Part shown: piece after piece, positions 32,994-40,989 of the stretch
How positions within the stretch are numbered: position 1 is the stretch's first letter
Layout: each line of letters starts with the position of its first letter
Origin: Pseudomonadota bacterium
GTDB lineage: Bacteria > Pseudomonadota > Alphaproteobacteria > Sphingomonadales > Sphingomonadaceae
Direction of reading: 5' to 3'
NCBI GenBank assembly: GCA_023389105.1
Contig: JAEWEY010000010.1
Coordinates: forward strand, 248,001-312,000
Length of the DNA stretch: 64,000 nucleotides
Notes under the pieces: generated by a model
The model's input: only the letters and a program-made list of their open reading frames with translations
Databases searched by the model: none
Told to the model about the DNA's origin: nothing
Program-made: the position numbers and the translations under genes

Positions 32994-34313
32994 GTGACTC
33001 TTCCGGACGCAGCCGGAGCTCGGCCATCGAAGGCGCGGCTGGTCCTGTTCGCCTTCGGTGATTTCGCCTTCAATCTATACTGGCAGAGCGTCATGCTCTT
33101 CCTGCTGTTCTATTACACGGACGGCATCGAGCTGCCGATCGCGGTCGCGGCGACCATCTATATGATCGCCTCGGTGTGGGACGGGTTCGCCAATTTTCTG
33201 GCGGGCATCCTGGTCGACCGCTGGCAATCGCGTCTCCGCTTTGGCGCGCTGCTCACGGTCGGCGCTGTCCCGCTCGGGCTGACCTTCATCCTGACCTACG
33301 CCCCGCCCGTACGCGGCGCGTTAGGCATCGCGGGCGTGCTGATCGCTCATATGTTATTCCGCACCGCCTATGCCGCCGTGAATGTCGCCTATCTGGCGAT
33401 GACCGCACGCATCTCACCCTTCACCAATGATCGCAGTCTTGTCGCCGGACTGCGCATGTTGTTCGGGACGGCGGCCGCAGCGTTCGTTGCCGTCGGCACC
33501 ATCCCGATCGGCCATCGGCTGCTGGGTGGTTCCCCGGCACGAGCTTACCTCGGCGCCGCAATCATCTTCGCTATCGCCGGTTCGGTGATCCTGGTCCTCG
33601 TCGGGACCCGCTATCGCGAGCACATCGAGAACGACCGACCCTTGCCTTCAGGGGTCATGGCGGCACTCGCCAGCCTGGCGCGCAATCGCGCGTTTCTCAG
33701 CCTCAACCTCGCGATGATGGCGATGATCGTGGCGGTCACCGTGCTGGGTAAATCCGTGCTCTATTACTTCAAGTATCTGCTCAATGATCCCGAGGCAGGG
33801 CAGCTCGCGCTCGCTTCAATGGCACTGGTCAGTGGCCTCGCGATTCCCGCCTGGATGCTGCTCGGCCGGTGGATCGGATTACGCACGCTGTGGCTGCTCG
33901 CCGCAGGCCTCGGGATGGCCGGGTTGAGTTTCTTCGCCGCGGTCCAGATCCGCGGGCCAGGCGCTATGCAATTCTTCCTGGTTTGCATGCAGGTGGTGAT
34001 CGTCGGCCTGCATTTCTCCTTCTGGGCGATGCTGCCCAACACGATCGAATATGGTGCGAAGAAGACCGGCTTGCATGTCGAGGCAACGGTGTTCGGCCTT
34101 GCGTCATTGTTGCAACGGATCGCGATCGGGATCGCCACCGCGATATTGGGCTGGAGCTTCGCGTCCTCGGGCTATGTCGCCAACGTCCACCAGACTGCCG
34201 ACACGCTATCGGGCATGCGCGCAACGACGGCGCTCGTGCCGCTGTTCTTTCTGCTGTTTTCCAGCGTCGCCATGATCTTCAACCCGATCGGGCGGGAAAA
34301 GCAGGCGCGTTAA
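32994..34313 (+). CDS. MFS transporter, GPH (glycoside-pentoside-hexuronide) family
   Basis: 439-residue cation symporter of the MelB/GPH type, starting with GTG. FAFGDFAFNLYWQSVMLFLL in helix 1 and SVWDGFANFLAGILVDR after helix 2 are GPH signatures (the Asp residues bind the coupling cation). TIEYGAKKTGLHVEATVFG in the C-terminal half is also characteristic. It probably moves a beta-glucoside or hexuronide. It is last of the three-transporter operon; its TAA overlaps the TAA of the convergent GH3 gene within TTAA. Confidence 0.87.
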   Translation: MTLPDAAGARPSKARLVLFAFGDFAFNLYWQSVMLFLLFYYTDGIELPIAVAATIYMIASVWDGFANFLAGILVDRWQSRLRFGALLTVGAVPLGLTFILTYAPPVRGALGIAGVLIAHMLFRTAYAAVNVAYLAMTARISPFTNDRSLVAGLRMLFGTAAAAFVAVGTIPIGHRLLGGSPARAYLGAAIIFAIAGSVILVLVGTRYREHIENDRPLPSGVMAALASLARNRAFLSLNLAMMAMIVAVTVLGKSVLYYFKYLLNDPEAGQLALASMALVSGLAIPAWMLLGRWIGLRTLWLLAAGLGMAGLSFFAAVQIRGPGAMQFFLVCMQVVIVGLHFSFWAMLPNTIEYGAKKTGLHVEATVFGLASLLQRIAIGIATAILGWSFASSGYVANVHQTADTLSGMRATTALVPLFFLLFSSVAMIFNPIGREKQAR

Positions 34314-36601
34314 GCAGTCAGCTCGAACTCGCCGTGGACACCGTCGCTCTCCGCCGATGGCGCGATCCAAACGTCGAACTGGCCGGGCTCCGTCGTCCAT
34401 TTGTTGTCGCGTCCGACGAACGCGAGATCGGCCGCGCGCAGCGTGAACCGCACCGTTTCGGACTGACCCGGCGCAAGGGCGATCTTCTTGAACGCCTTTA
34501 GCTCGCGCACCGGACGCGTGATGCTGGCCGTTCGCTGATGGGTGTAGAGCTGAACCACTTCCTCGGCCGCATGTTTGCCGCGGTTGGTGATCGTCGCGCT
34601 GACGCTGATCTCGCCATTGCGCGGGAACGTCGGCGCGCTGAGCGCCAGCCCTGCATAGTCGATCTTGCCGTAGGTTAGGCCGTGGCCAAACGGGTAGAGG
34701 GCCGCATTCGGGATACCGCGGAAGTGCGCCTTGTAAGGCTCCAGCGTCTTTCCCGGCGGGTTGGGACGCCCGGTCGGCTTGTGCGCGTAATAATAGGGCT
34801 GCTGGCCGGACCGTAGCGGGAAACTCGCCGGAAGACGTCCCGAGGGACTGTAAGCGCCGAACAGGACGTCGGCGATCGAGTTGCCGGTCTCCGTCCCGAG
34901 GAACCAGGTGGCGAGGATGGCCTGTGCGTTGGCGACCGCGCCTTCGAGCGCGAGGGCGCGGCCGTGCTTGAGGACGACGACGATGGGCTTGCCCGTCGCG
35001 GCGACGGCTTCGGCTAGGGCCTGCTGCGGCGCCGGCACGACGATTTCCGTACGCGATTGCGCCTCGCCGGACATGCCCTGCGATTCACCGATGGCGAGCA
35101 GGACGACGTCAGCCTGACGCGCCGCGGCGACTGCCGCCTCGATACCGCCGGCCAGCGGCTCTTCAACGTTCGAGCCTTGCGCGATCAGCAGCGAAGTTTT
35201 GTCGGCGATCGCATTGCGGACGCCCGTCGCGAGATCGACCGACTTTGCATCGTCGCCATAGACAACCCACGGGCCGACGAGGTCGTGGAGGCCGCTGGCG
35301 AACGGGCCGATGATCGCGATGCGCTTGCCCGAGCGCGGCAACGGCAACAGGTCACCGTCGTTCTTGAGCAGCACGATCGACTTGCGACCGGATTCGCGGG
35401 CGAGCGCGCGTGTCTTTGGCAGCATGGAGCGGGCGCTTTCGCGCTTCACGTCGATGCGGCGGAAAGGATCGTCAAACAGTCCGAGCATGGCCTTTAGCGC
35501 AAGCACACGGCGGACCGATTGATCGAGTTGCGCCTGCGGCACCGCACCGCTCCGGACGAGCTCGGGTAGGTACTTTCGATAAAGCCCGCTGGTCATGCTC
35601 ATGTCGACGCCCGCGAGGAACGCGATGCGCGCGGCGTCGCGGCCGTCCTTGGCAAATCCGCCGAGGATCATTTCCTCGTCGCCGGTGTAGTCGGACACGA
35701 CGAAGCCCTTGAAGCCCCACTCGCCGCGCAGAACCTCGGTCTGCAACCAGTGATTGCCCGTCGCGGGAACACCCGAAAGTTCGTTGAACGACGCCATCAC
35801 CGATAGCGCCCCCGCATCGACGCCGGCCTTGTACGGTTGCAGGTAGATCTCGCGCAGCGTGCGCTCGGAGACGTCGACGACATTGTAGTCGAGACCGGAT
35901 TCCGCGCCGCCATAGGCCGCGAAATGCTTGATGCACGACAGCACGCGCTCGGTCGATTTAAGGTCGCTGCCCTGGAATCCGTGCACACGCGCTGCGGCGA
36001 AAATCTTGCCGAGGAGCACGTCTTCGCCGCCGCCTTCGACACCGCGCCCCCAGCGCTGGTCGCGCGCGATGTCGACCATCGGCGAGAAGGTCCAGTCGAT
36101 GCCGGCGCCGGCAGCTTCAAATGCTGCGGCTTCGGCGGTGCGTCGGGCTAGGTCAGGCTCGAAACTCGCAACTTCCGCAAGCGGCACGGGGAAAATCGTG
36201 CGGTGGCCGTGAATGACGTCTGCCGCGAAGATCAGCGGAATCTTGAGCCGCGACTCGTGGACCGCAGCAGTTTGCAGGATCTTGGCCATGGTCGCGCCAT
36301 TGCCGTTGAAGACGCCGGTCAGCTGACCCCGACGCGCCTCCTCGACCTGTTGCTGGAAATTCGGACCGGCGCTGGCCGGGTTGAGTGAAAGAGCAGCGCC
36401 GCCGCCCCAGGCCGAAGGCATCAGGCTGAGCTGGCCCGCCTTTTCTTCCAGCGTCATCTGGCCGATCAGCCGCTCGACATTGGCCGGTACCGGCACTTCG
36501 CCGACCGCCTGCAACAGCGCGCGCGCCGGGCTCGAGACCCAGGCCATCACGGCGCCCGCGCCCATCAGTGCAGCCCGCCTGGATACGCGGATTTCGTCCA
36601 T
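34310..36601 (-). CDS. GH3 beta-glucosidase, Tat-exported
   Basis: Glycoside hydrolase family 3 enzyme of 763 residues. The frame opens at 36916, but ATG 36601 with GGAGGGAGAG upstream is the true start and gives a twin-arginine signal (VSRRAALMGAGAVMAW, cleavage near SSPARA). The catalytic nucleophile Asp is in GFVVSDYTGDEEM. The C-terminal GH3 sandwich follows, with AILATWFLGTETGNSIADVL, then a fibronectin-like domain with EVVQLYTHQRTAS. It would release glucose from beta-linked oligosaccharides. It is divergent from the second LacI gene across the palindromic operator. Confidence 0.93.
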   Translation of the reverse strand: MDEIRVSRRAALMGAGAVMAWVSSPARALLQAVGEVPVPANVERLIGQMTLEEKAGQLSLMPSAWGGGAALSLNPASAGPNFQQQVEEARRGQLTGVFNGNGATMAKILQTAAVHESRLKIPLIFAADVIHGHRTIFPVPLAEVASFEPDLARRTAEAAAFEAAGAGIDWTFSPMVDIARDQRWGRGVEGGGEDVLLGKIFAAARVHGFQGSDLKSTERVLSCIKHFAAYGGAESGLDYNVVDVSERTLREIYLQPYKAGVDAGALSVMASFNELSGVPATGNHWLQTEVLRGEWGFKGFVVSDYTGDEEMILGGFAKDGRDAARIAFLAGVDMSMTSGLYRKYLPELVRSGAVPQAQLDQSVRRVLALKAMLGLFDDPFRRIDVKRESARSMLPKTRALARESGRKSIVLLKNDGDLLPLPRSGKRIAIIGPFASGLHDLVGPWVVYGDDAKSVDLATGVRNAIADKTSLLIAQGSNVEEPLAGGIEAAVAAARQADVVLLAIGESQGMSGEAQSRTEIVVPAPQQALAEAVAATGKPIVVVLKHGRALALEGAVANAQAILATWFLGTETGNSIADVLFGAYSPSGRLPASFPLRSGQQPYYYAHKPTGRPNPPGKTLEPYKAHFRGIPNAALYPFGHGLTYGKIDYAGLALSAPTFPRNGEISVSATITNRGKHAAEEVVQLYTHQRTASITRPVRELKAFKKIALAPGQSETVRFTLRAADLAFVGRDNKWTTEPGQFDVWIAPSAESDGVHGEFELTA

Positions 36602-36677
36602 GAACTCTCCCTCCACCCGGTCCGGCACACTGACGCGGCCGGCACGCCATAGCAGCAACTCTCTCGCTTGACTGCTT

Positions 36678-36693
36678 ATGTAACCGGTTACAT
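36678..36693. promoter_or_regulatory. LacI-type operator, perfect 16-bp palindrome
   Basis: ATGTAACCGGTTACAT, perfectly symmetric with the central CG typical of LacI-family operators. It lies between GH3 (minus, 77 bases upstream of its start) and the LacI gene (plus, 74 bases upstream). The same 16-mer stands before the second TBDR gene at 45727, and a degenerate copy lies at 29802. Confidence 0.85.
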
Positions 36694-36766
36694 GACGCGA
36701 TCCGCGCGGATTTGCAACGCTAACAAAGGCGTGACTTTGCTCGAAATTGCAGCACAACAATCCGCG

Positions 36767-37750
36767 ATGCCGCAACCGACGATCCGGGATGTTGCCAGAC
36801 GCGCGCAGTTGTCCGTCGCCACCGTTTCCCGAGTCCTCAACGGGTTCGAGAATGTCAGCGAGCAAGCCAAGGAAAAGGTCAACGCCGCGGCGCGCGAACT
36901 GGGATACGTCCCGCACGCCGGCGCTCGCAGCCTGAGCCTGTCGCGCACCAATGCACTCGGCGTCGTGCTACCGGCGCTGCACGGCGAGTTTTTCTCCGAA
37001 GTCGTGCGCGGCATGGACGAGGTCGCGAGCGAACACGGCTATTTCCTGCTGCTCACCAACATCCACCGCGACGCCCCCGGCAGCAACCAGGTGCTTCGCG
37101 CGATGCGCGGACGCGTCGACGGTCTGCTGCTGATGGCGCCGCACGTGCAGGATCAGGATCTGGTCGAGGCGTTGCCGCAAGGGCTGCCGACCTTGCTGAT
37201 CAACACCCGCGCGCCGTCGGCGCAGCGGCCCGGCATTCACCTCGACAACGCCGCGGGCGCGGCGATGGTCGGCGAGCATTTCCTCAAGTTCGGCCGCCGC
37301 AAGCTGGTGCACATCACCGGGCCGGCGGGGAACCTCGATGCGCAGGAGCGCGCGGACGCCTTTGCGCAAATTGTCGCGACGCAACCCGATGCATCGCTCG
37401 AGATCGTCGAGGGCGACTTTTATGAGGAGTCCGGCACGCGCGCGGTCGAACAACTGCTGGCCCGCGGTGTCGACTTCGACGCGATCTTCGCGGCCAACGA
37501 CAATATGGCGATTGGCGCGATCCAGGCGCTGCAAGCCGCAGGGCGCCGCGTGCCGGAGGACGTGCTGGTCGCCGGGTTCGACGACATCCCGCAGGCGGCG
37601 CACCTTGGGCTGACGACGGTGCGCGTGCGCATTGCCGAGCTGGGCGAGCGTGCGATCACGCGGTTGCTTGCCGTGCTCGCCGGCGGCGAAGACCAAGATG
37701 ACGAGCTGCACAAACCCGAACTCGTCGTCAGGAGCACCACGCAAAAATGA
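36767..37750 (+). CDS. LacI family regulator of the second glycan locus
   Basis: LacI/GalR repressor of 327 residues from ATG 36767. The helix-turn-helix is TIRDVARRAQLSVATVSRVL, followed by the sugar-binding domain with FAANDNMAIGAIQALQAAG and VLVAGFDDIPQAA. Earlier starts (TTG 36668, or ATG 36692, which lies in the operator) would add unrelated residues. It is the best candidate to bind the ATGTAACCGGTTACAT palindromes at its own promoter and before the TBDR. It overlaps the downstream glucanase by ATGA, so regulator and enzyme are co-translated. Confidence 0.92.
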   Translation: MPQPTIRDVARRAQLSVATVSRVLNGFENVSEQAKEKVNAAARELGYVPHAGARSLSLSRTNALGVVLPALHGEFFSEVVRGMDEVASEHGYFLLLTNIHRDAPGSNQVLRAMRGRVDGLLLMAPHVQDQDLVEALPQGLPTLLINTRAPSAQRPGIHLDNAAGAAMVGEHFLKFGRRKLVHITGPAGNLDAQERADAFAQIVATQPDASLEIVEGDFYEESGTRAVEQLLARGVDFDAIFAANDNMAIGAIQALQAAGRRVPEDVLVAGFDDIPQAAHLGLTTVRVRIAELGERAITRLLAVLAGGEDQDDELHKPELVVRSTTQK

Positions 37751-39171
37751 TCGGTCCGTTGCATCGGCGTGAGTTTCTTGGCGCGTCGGCGCTGGCGGCC
37801 GCCGCCGGAGCCGCGTTGCCTGCACCCGCTTTTGCAGCCAGCAGCCGAAGCCTGCCAGCATTCTATGGCGACATCGAACGACGTACCTTCAACTGGTTCT
37901 GGGACACGGCCAACCGGAAGAACGGCCTCGTCCCCGATCGCTGGCCGACGCCGTCATTCTGCAGCATCGCCTCGGTCGGATACGCCCTCCCCTGCTATGC
38001 CGTCGGCGTCGAGCGCGGCTGGTGCTCGCGCAGCGGAGCGCGCGATCTTACTCTGACCACCCTCCGCTTCTTCTGGAACGCGCCACAGGGTCCGGCGCCG
38101 ACCGGCACGACAGGGCATGCCGGCTTTTTCTACCACTTCATCGACATGGACACGGGCCTGCGCTTCCGCGACGTCGAACTGTCGAGCGTCGACACCACCA
38201 TCCTGCTGATGGGCATCCTGTTCGCCGGCCAATATTACAGCGGCGCGCATCCGGCCGAACGCGAGATCCGCGAGCTTGCGCAGAAGATCTACGCCCGCGC
38301 CGACTGGAATCATTTCCGCTCCGACGGCCGGCGGGCGCTTTCCATGGGCTGGCATCCGGGGAGCGGGCTGATTGATCGCAACTGGGACGGCATGAACGAG
38401 GGGATGTTCATCTACATCCTCGCGCTCGGCGCGCCGGTGCATCCGGTCCCCGCGAACAGCTGGGACGTGTGGACGGCATCCTACGAGCCGTTCTGGCGCG
38501 GCCACGGGCCGACGCACCGGATCGCTTTCGCCCCGCTGTTCGGGCACCAGTACAGCCACATCTGGATCGACTTCCGCGGCATCCGCGACCGTGTGATGCG
38601 CGAGGCGGGGTTCGACTATTTCGAGAACAGCCGCCGCGCGACTTACGCCAACCGTGCCTATTGCATCGCCAACCCGATGCGCTGGGACGGCTACTCGAAA
38701 GACATCTGGGGCCTCACGGCCTGTGATGGTCCGGGCTCATTCCAGGCGGAGGTGAAGGACGGCATTCGCGAATTCTTCGGCTATTCAGCCCGCGGGCCGA
38801 TGACCGAACCTGATGGCCGCGACGACGGCACCATCGCGCCGACGGCCGCACTAGGGTCATTACCCTTCACGCCCGAGATCTGCATCCCCGCGGCGGCTGC
38901 GATGATGAAGTGGCCGGGCCTGTACCGAAAGTACGGCTTCCTCGACTCGTTCAACCCGACGTTCCGGAACGCCAAAGTGAAGGTCGAAACCGGCACGGTC
39001 GATCCGCAGACCGGTTGGGTCGCCAAGGATTATCTCGGCATCGATCAGGGGCCGATCCTTTTGCAAGCGGCGAACTATCGCGACGATTTCGTGTGGCGGA
39101 CGATGCGGCAAGTGCCGGCGATCCGTCGCGGACTGAAGCTCGCCGGGTTTACCGGGGGCTGGCTAGGCTAG
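37747..39171 (+). CDS. PF10091 glucoamylase-family protein, GH144-like glucanase
   Basis: 474-residue exported protein. The N-terminus HRREFLGASALAAAAG is a twin-arginine signal, cleaved near PAFAASS. The body is an alpha/alpha barrel of the PF10091 'glucoamylase' family, with RTFNWFWDTANRKNGLVPDR, GTTGHAGFFYHFIDMDTGLR, NWDGMNEGMFIYILALG and HQYSHIWIDFRGIRD. Characterised members of this family in CAZy are GH144 endo-beta-1,2-glucanases. The link to beta-1,2-glucan is therefore by family, not proven. With GH3 nearby it could degrade such a glucan to glucose. It ends tail to tail with the GH43-like gene (shared CTAG). Confidence 0.82.
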   Translation: MIGPLHRREFLGASALAAAAGAALPAPAFAASSRSLPAFYGDIERRTFNWFWDTANRKNGLVPDRWPTPSFCSIASVGYALPCYAVGVERGWCSRSGARDLTLTTLRFFWNAPQGPAPTGTTGHAGFFYHFIDMDTGLRFRDVELSSVDTTILLMGILFAGQYYSGAHPAEREIRELAQKIYARADWNHFRSDGRRALSMGWHPGSGLIDRNWDGMNEGMFIYILALGAPVHPVPANSWDVWTASYEPFWRGHGPTHRIAFAPLFGHQYSHIWIDFRGIRDRVMREAGFDYFENSRRATYANRAYCIANPMRWDGYSKDIWGLTACDGPGSFQAEVKDGIREFFGYSARGPMTEPDGRDDGTIAPTAALGSLPFTPEICIPAAAAMMKWPGLYRKYGFLDSFNPTFRNAKVKVETGTVDPQTGWVAKDYLGIDQGPILLQAANYRDDFVWRTMRQVPAIRRGLKLAGFTGGWLG

Positions 39172-40988
39172 CGGATCGGGACGACGCGGCTGAGCTTCGA
39201 AACGCCGCTTTCATTAAAGGCTTCGACCGCGACCCAATAAGGCACGCCCTTGTTGAGCGACCGCAATTCCTTCGAGAGGCTGGGCTCTGCGCCGAGCTCG
39301 TCTGCCCACAACTGGTGCGTCAGCGTCAGTCGGTCGGGCCGGATACCGAAGCGGATATTGTAACCGACGGCGCCGGGCACGCGGGTCCAGCGGATGGTCG
39401 CATCCCGTTCGTCCGCATGGCGTTCCGCAACGAGGCGGCCAGGTTGGGCAGGCAGCGGGCCGTCGGCATTACCGAACACGCGAATGTCGCTGATCGCCAG
39501 ATTGGCCGCGCCGACGTGGCCGTGCACGTAACGGATGAAACGAGCCCGCATCGGTTGGCGCAATTCGAAATAGGCGTTGGGCCGATCGCGCCGCGGGGCT
39601 TCGGTCCGCGCGACTTCCTGCCAAGTCCTGCCGTCGTTCGACGCCTGCATGACAAAGTCAGTGTAAATGTCCGCAGCATCCGCGAAGCGGCCGGATTGAT
39701 AATCCGCGAAATTGACCTGCAGCGCGCGGACGGTCTTCGGCGCGCCGAGGTCCAGCGTCAGCGTCACGCCCGGCTTGTTCTCCGCCGCGACCCAAAACGT
39801 CCGCGGGTCCTCGTCGGTGACCGCCGCTGTTCCCCAGCCGGCTTTGGTCGATGAGGCGGTGACGGGCTTGCGGTACGACAGCACCATCCAGCCGGTGAAC
39901 AATTTGTCGGGGTCGTCGAACCCCGTCTGCGGCGCATAGTGCGGGAAATCGCCGAACCGCGTCGACACCGCCATCTGTCCGTCGGCGTAGAATTTGGCGG
40001 GATGCAGCACGATGCGCCGCTCCATTCCCCAATTGTAGCCGATCCAGCTGGTGCCGGTGTTCCACCAATTGCCGGCATTGTCCTGAAAGGTCGAACCATG
40101 CCCCGCGCCCTCGGCAAATCCGCCGGGGCGATAAGCGACCGGGTTATAGGGGGCGTAGGTGAACGGGCCGAGCGGCTTGTCGCCGACATAGACGCCGTTG
40201 CCATAGACGTTGAACTCGGTGCCGGGCGCTCCGTACTGCAGATAGTAGCGACCGCCGTGCTTCGTCATCCACGCGCCTTCCATGTAGGACGGGCTGGGCT
40301 TGCCGGGCTGCCAGCAGGCGCAATGATCCTGGCCGAAGCGCTCCCACCCGTGCAGGTCCGGATGCAGGCGAAGCATCGGTTCGGCGTGGGTTTCGTAGGT
40401 CATCTTGCCGTCGGCGAAGGCGATCCGCTGACCGAACATCGGATAGACGTTCGACGAGCCCCAATAGAGATACCAGCGGCCGTCGTCGTCTTTGAACAGG
40501 CCGGGATCCCACGGCCCGGTGGGGATCTCGCCCGGCTTCATCAGTTCCGGGTCCTTGTTCACCGTGCCCGGATTGTCCGGCATCTTGCGCACCCAGAAGT
40601 CCAGCTTACCGGTGTCGGGCGCGGTGGAAGACAGGATCGTGCCCGGCTCCATCATCGACGGTTCGAGGATGATGCGTTCGCCATCCGACCAGGCGGCGGG
40701 CGCGACGATGCTCTGCATCGGCCAGCGAGACGGCGTCACAAATTGCCAGTTGATGAGGTCGGTCGATCGCCAATAACCGTCGGCCAGCGTCATGAAGAGG
40801 TAATAGGTACCGCGGTGATTGACGACGGCTGGGTCGGCGCCGGTGCGGTAGGACACGCCGTTGTTGATCTGCTCAAAATTGTAGCGGTAATCGACGTCGA
40901 CGGGGTTGGCGTAGGTGCGCTGCTGGGCGAGGGTCGAACTTGCGACGGCGGCCGACGCGCAGGCCAGCATCATCGTGCCGACACGCAT
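39168..40988 (-). CDS. GH43-like protein with discoidin and fibronectin-like domains
   Basis: Secreted protein of 606 residues with a signal peptide (cleaved near STLAQQR, residue 22). The five-bladed propeller of GH43-type enzymes is suggested by three acidic sites in the right order: GADPAVV (base), PWDPGLFKDDDGRWYLYW (pKa modulator) and MEGAWMTKHGGRYYLQY (acid). Residues about 370-500 form an F5/8 type C (discoidin) domain, likely sugar-binding. The C-terminal 100 residues resemble a fibronectin type III domain. Activity on arabino- or galacto-linked side chains would be usual for GH43, but the subfamily is not clear. Last gene of the minus-strand operon with the third halogenase and TBDR. 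Confidence 0.78.
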   Translation of the reverse strand: MRVGTMMLACASAAVASSTLAQQRTYANPVDVDYRYNFEQINNGVSYRTGADPAVVNHRGTYYLFMTLADGYWRSTDLINWQFVTPSRWPMQSIVAPAAWSDGERIILEPSMMEPGTILSSTAPDTGKLDFWVRKMPDNPGTVNKDPELMKPGEIPTGPWDPGLFKDDDGRWYLYWGSSNVYPMFGQRIAFADGKMTYETHAEPMLRLHPDLHGWERFGQDHCACWQPGKPSPSYMEGAWMTKHGGRYYLQYGAPGTEFNVYGNGVYVGDKPLGPFTYAPYNPVAYRPGGFAEGAGHGSTFQDNAGNWWNTGTSWIGYNWGMERRIVLHPAKFYADGQMAVSTRFGDFPHYAPQTGFDDPDKLFTGWMVLSYRKPVTASSTKAGWGTAAVTDEDPRTFWVAAENKPGVTLTLDLGAPKTVRALQVNFADYQSGRFADAADIYTDFVMQASNDGRTWQEVARTEAPRRDRPNAYFELRQPMRARFIRYVHGHVGAANLAISDIRVFGNADGPLPAQPGRLVAERHADERDATIRWTRVPGAVGYNIRFGIRPDRLTLTHQLWADELGAEPSLSKELRSLNKGVPYWVAVEAFNESGVSKLSRVVPIR

Positions 40989-40989
40989 C

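Noticed and set aside
31438..32997. Long plus-strand frame (519 codons) overlapping the second MFS transporter
   Set aside because: Shadow of the real MFS gene in another frame; its product is rich in Arg, Gly and Ala with no family pattern, as happens in high-GC DNA.
36604..36916. 104-residue N-terminal extension of the GH3 protein
   Set aside because: A good ribosome site and a twin-arginine signal follow at 36601, and the extension would run through the operator and the LacI gene start.
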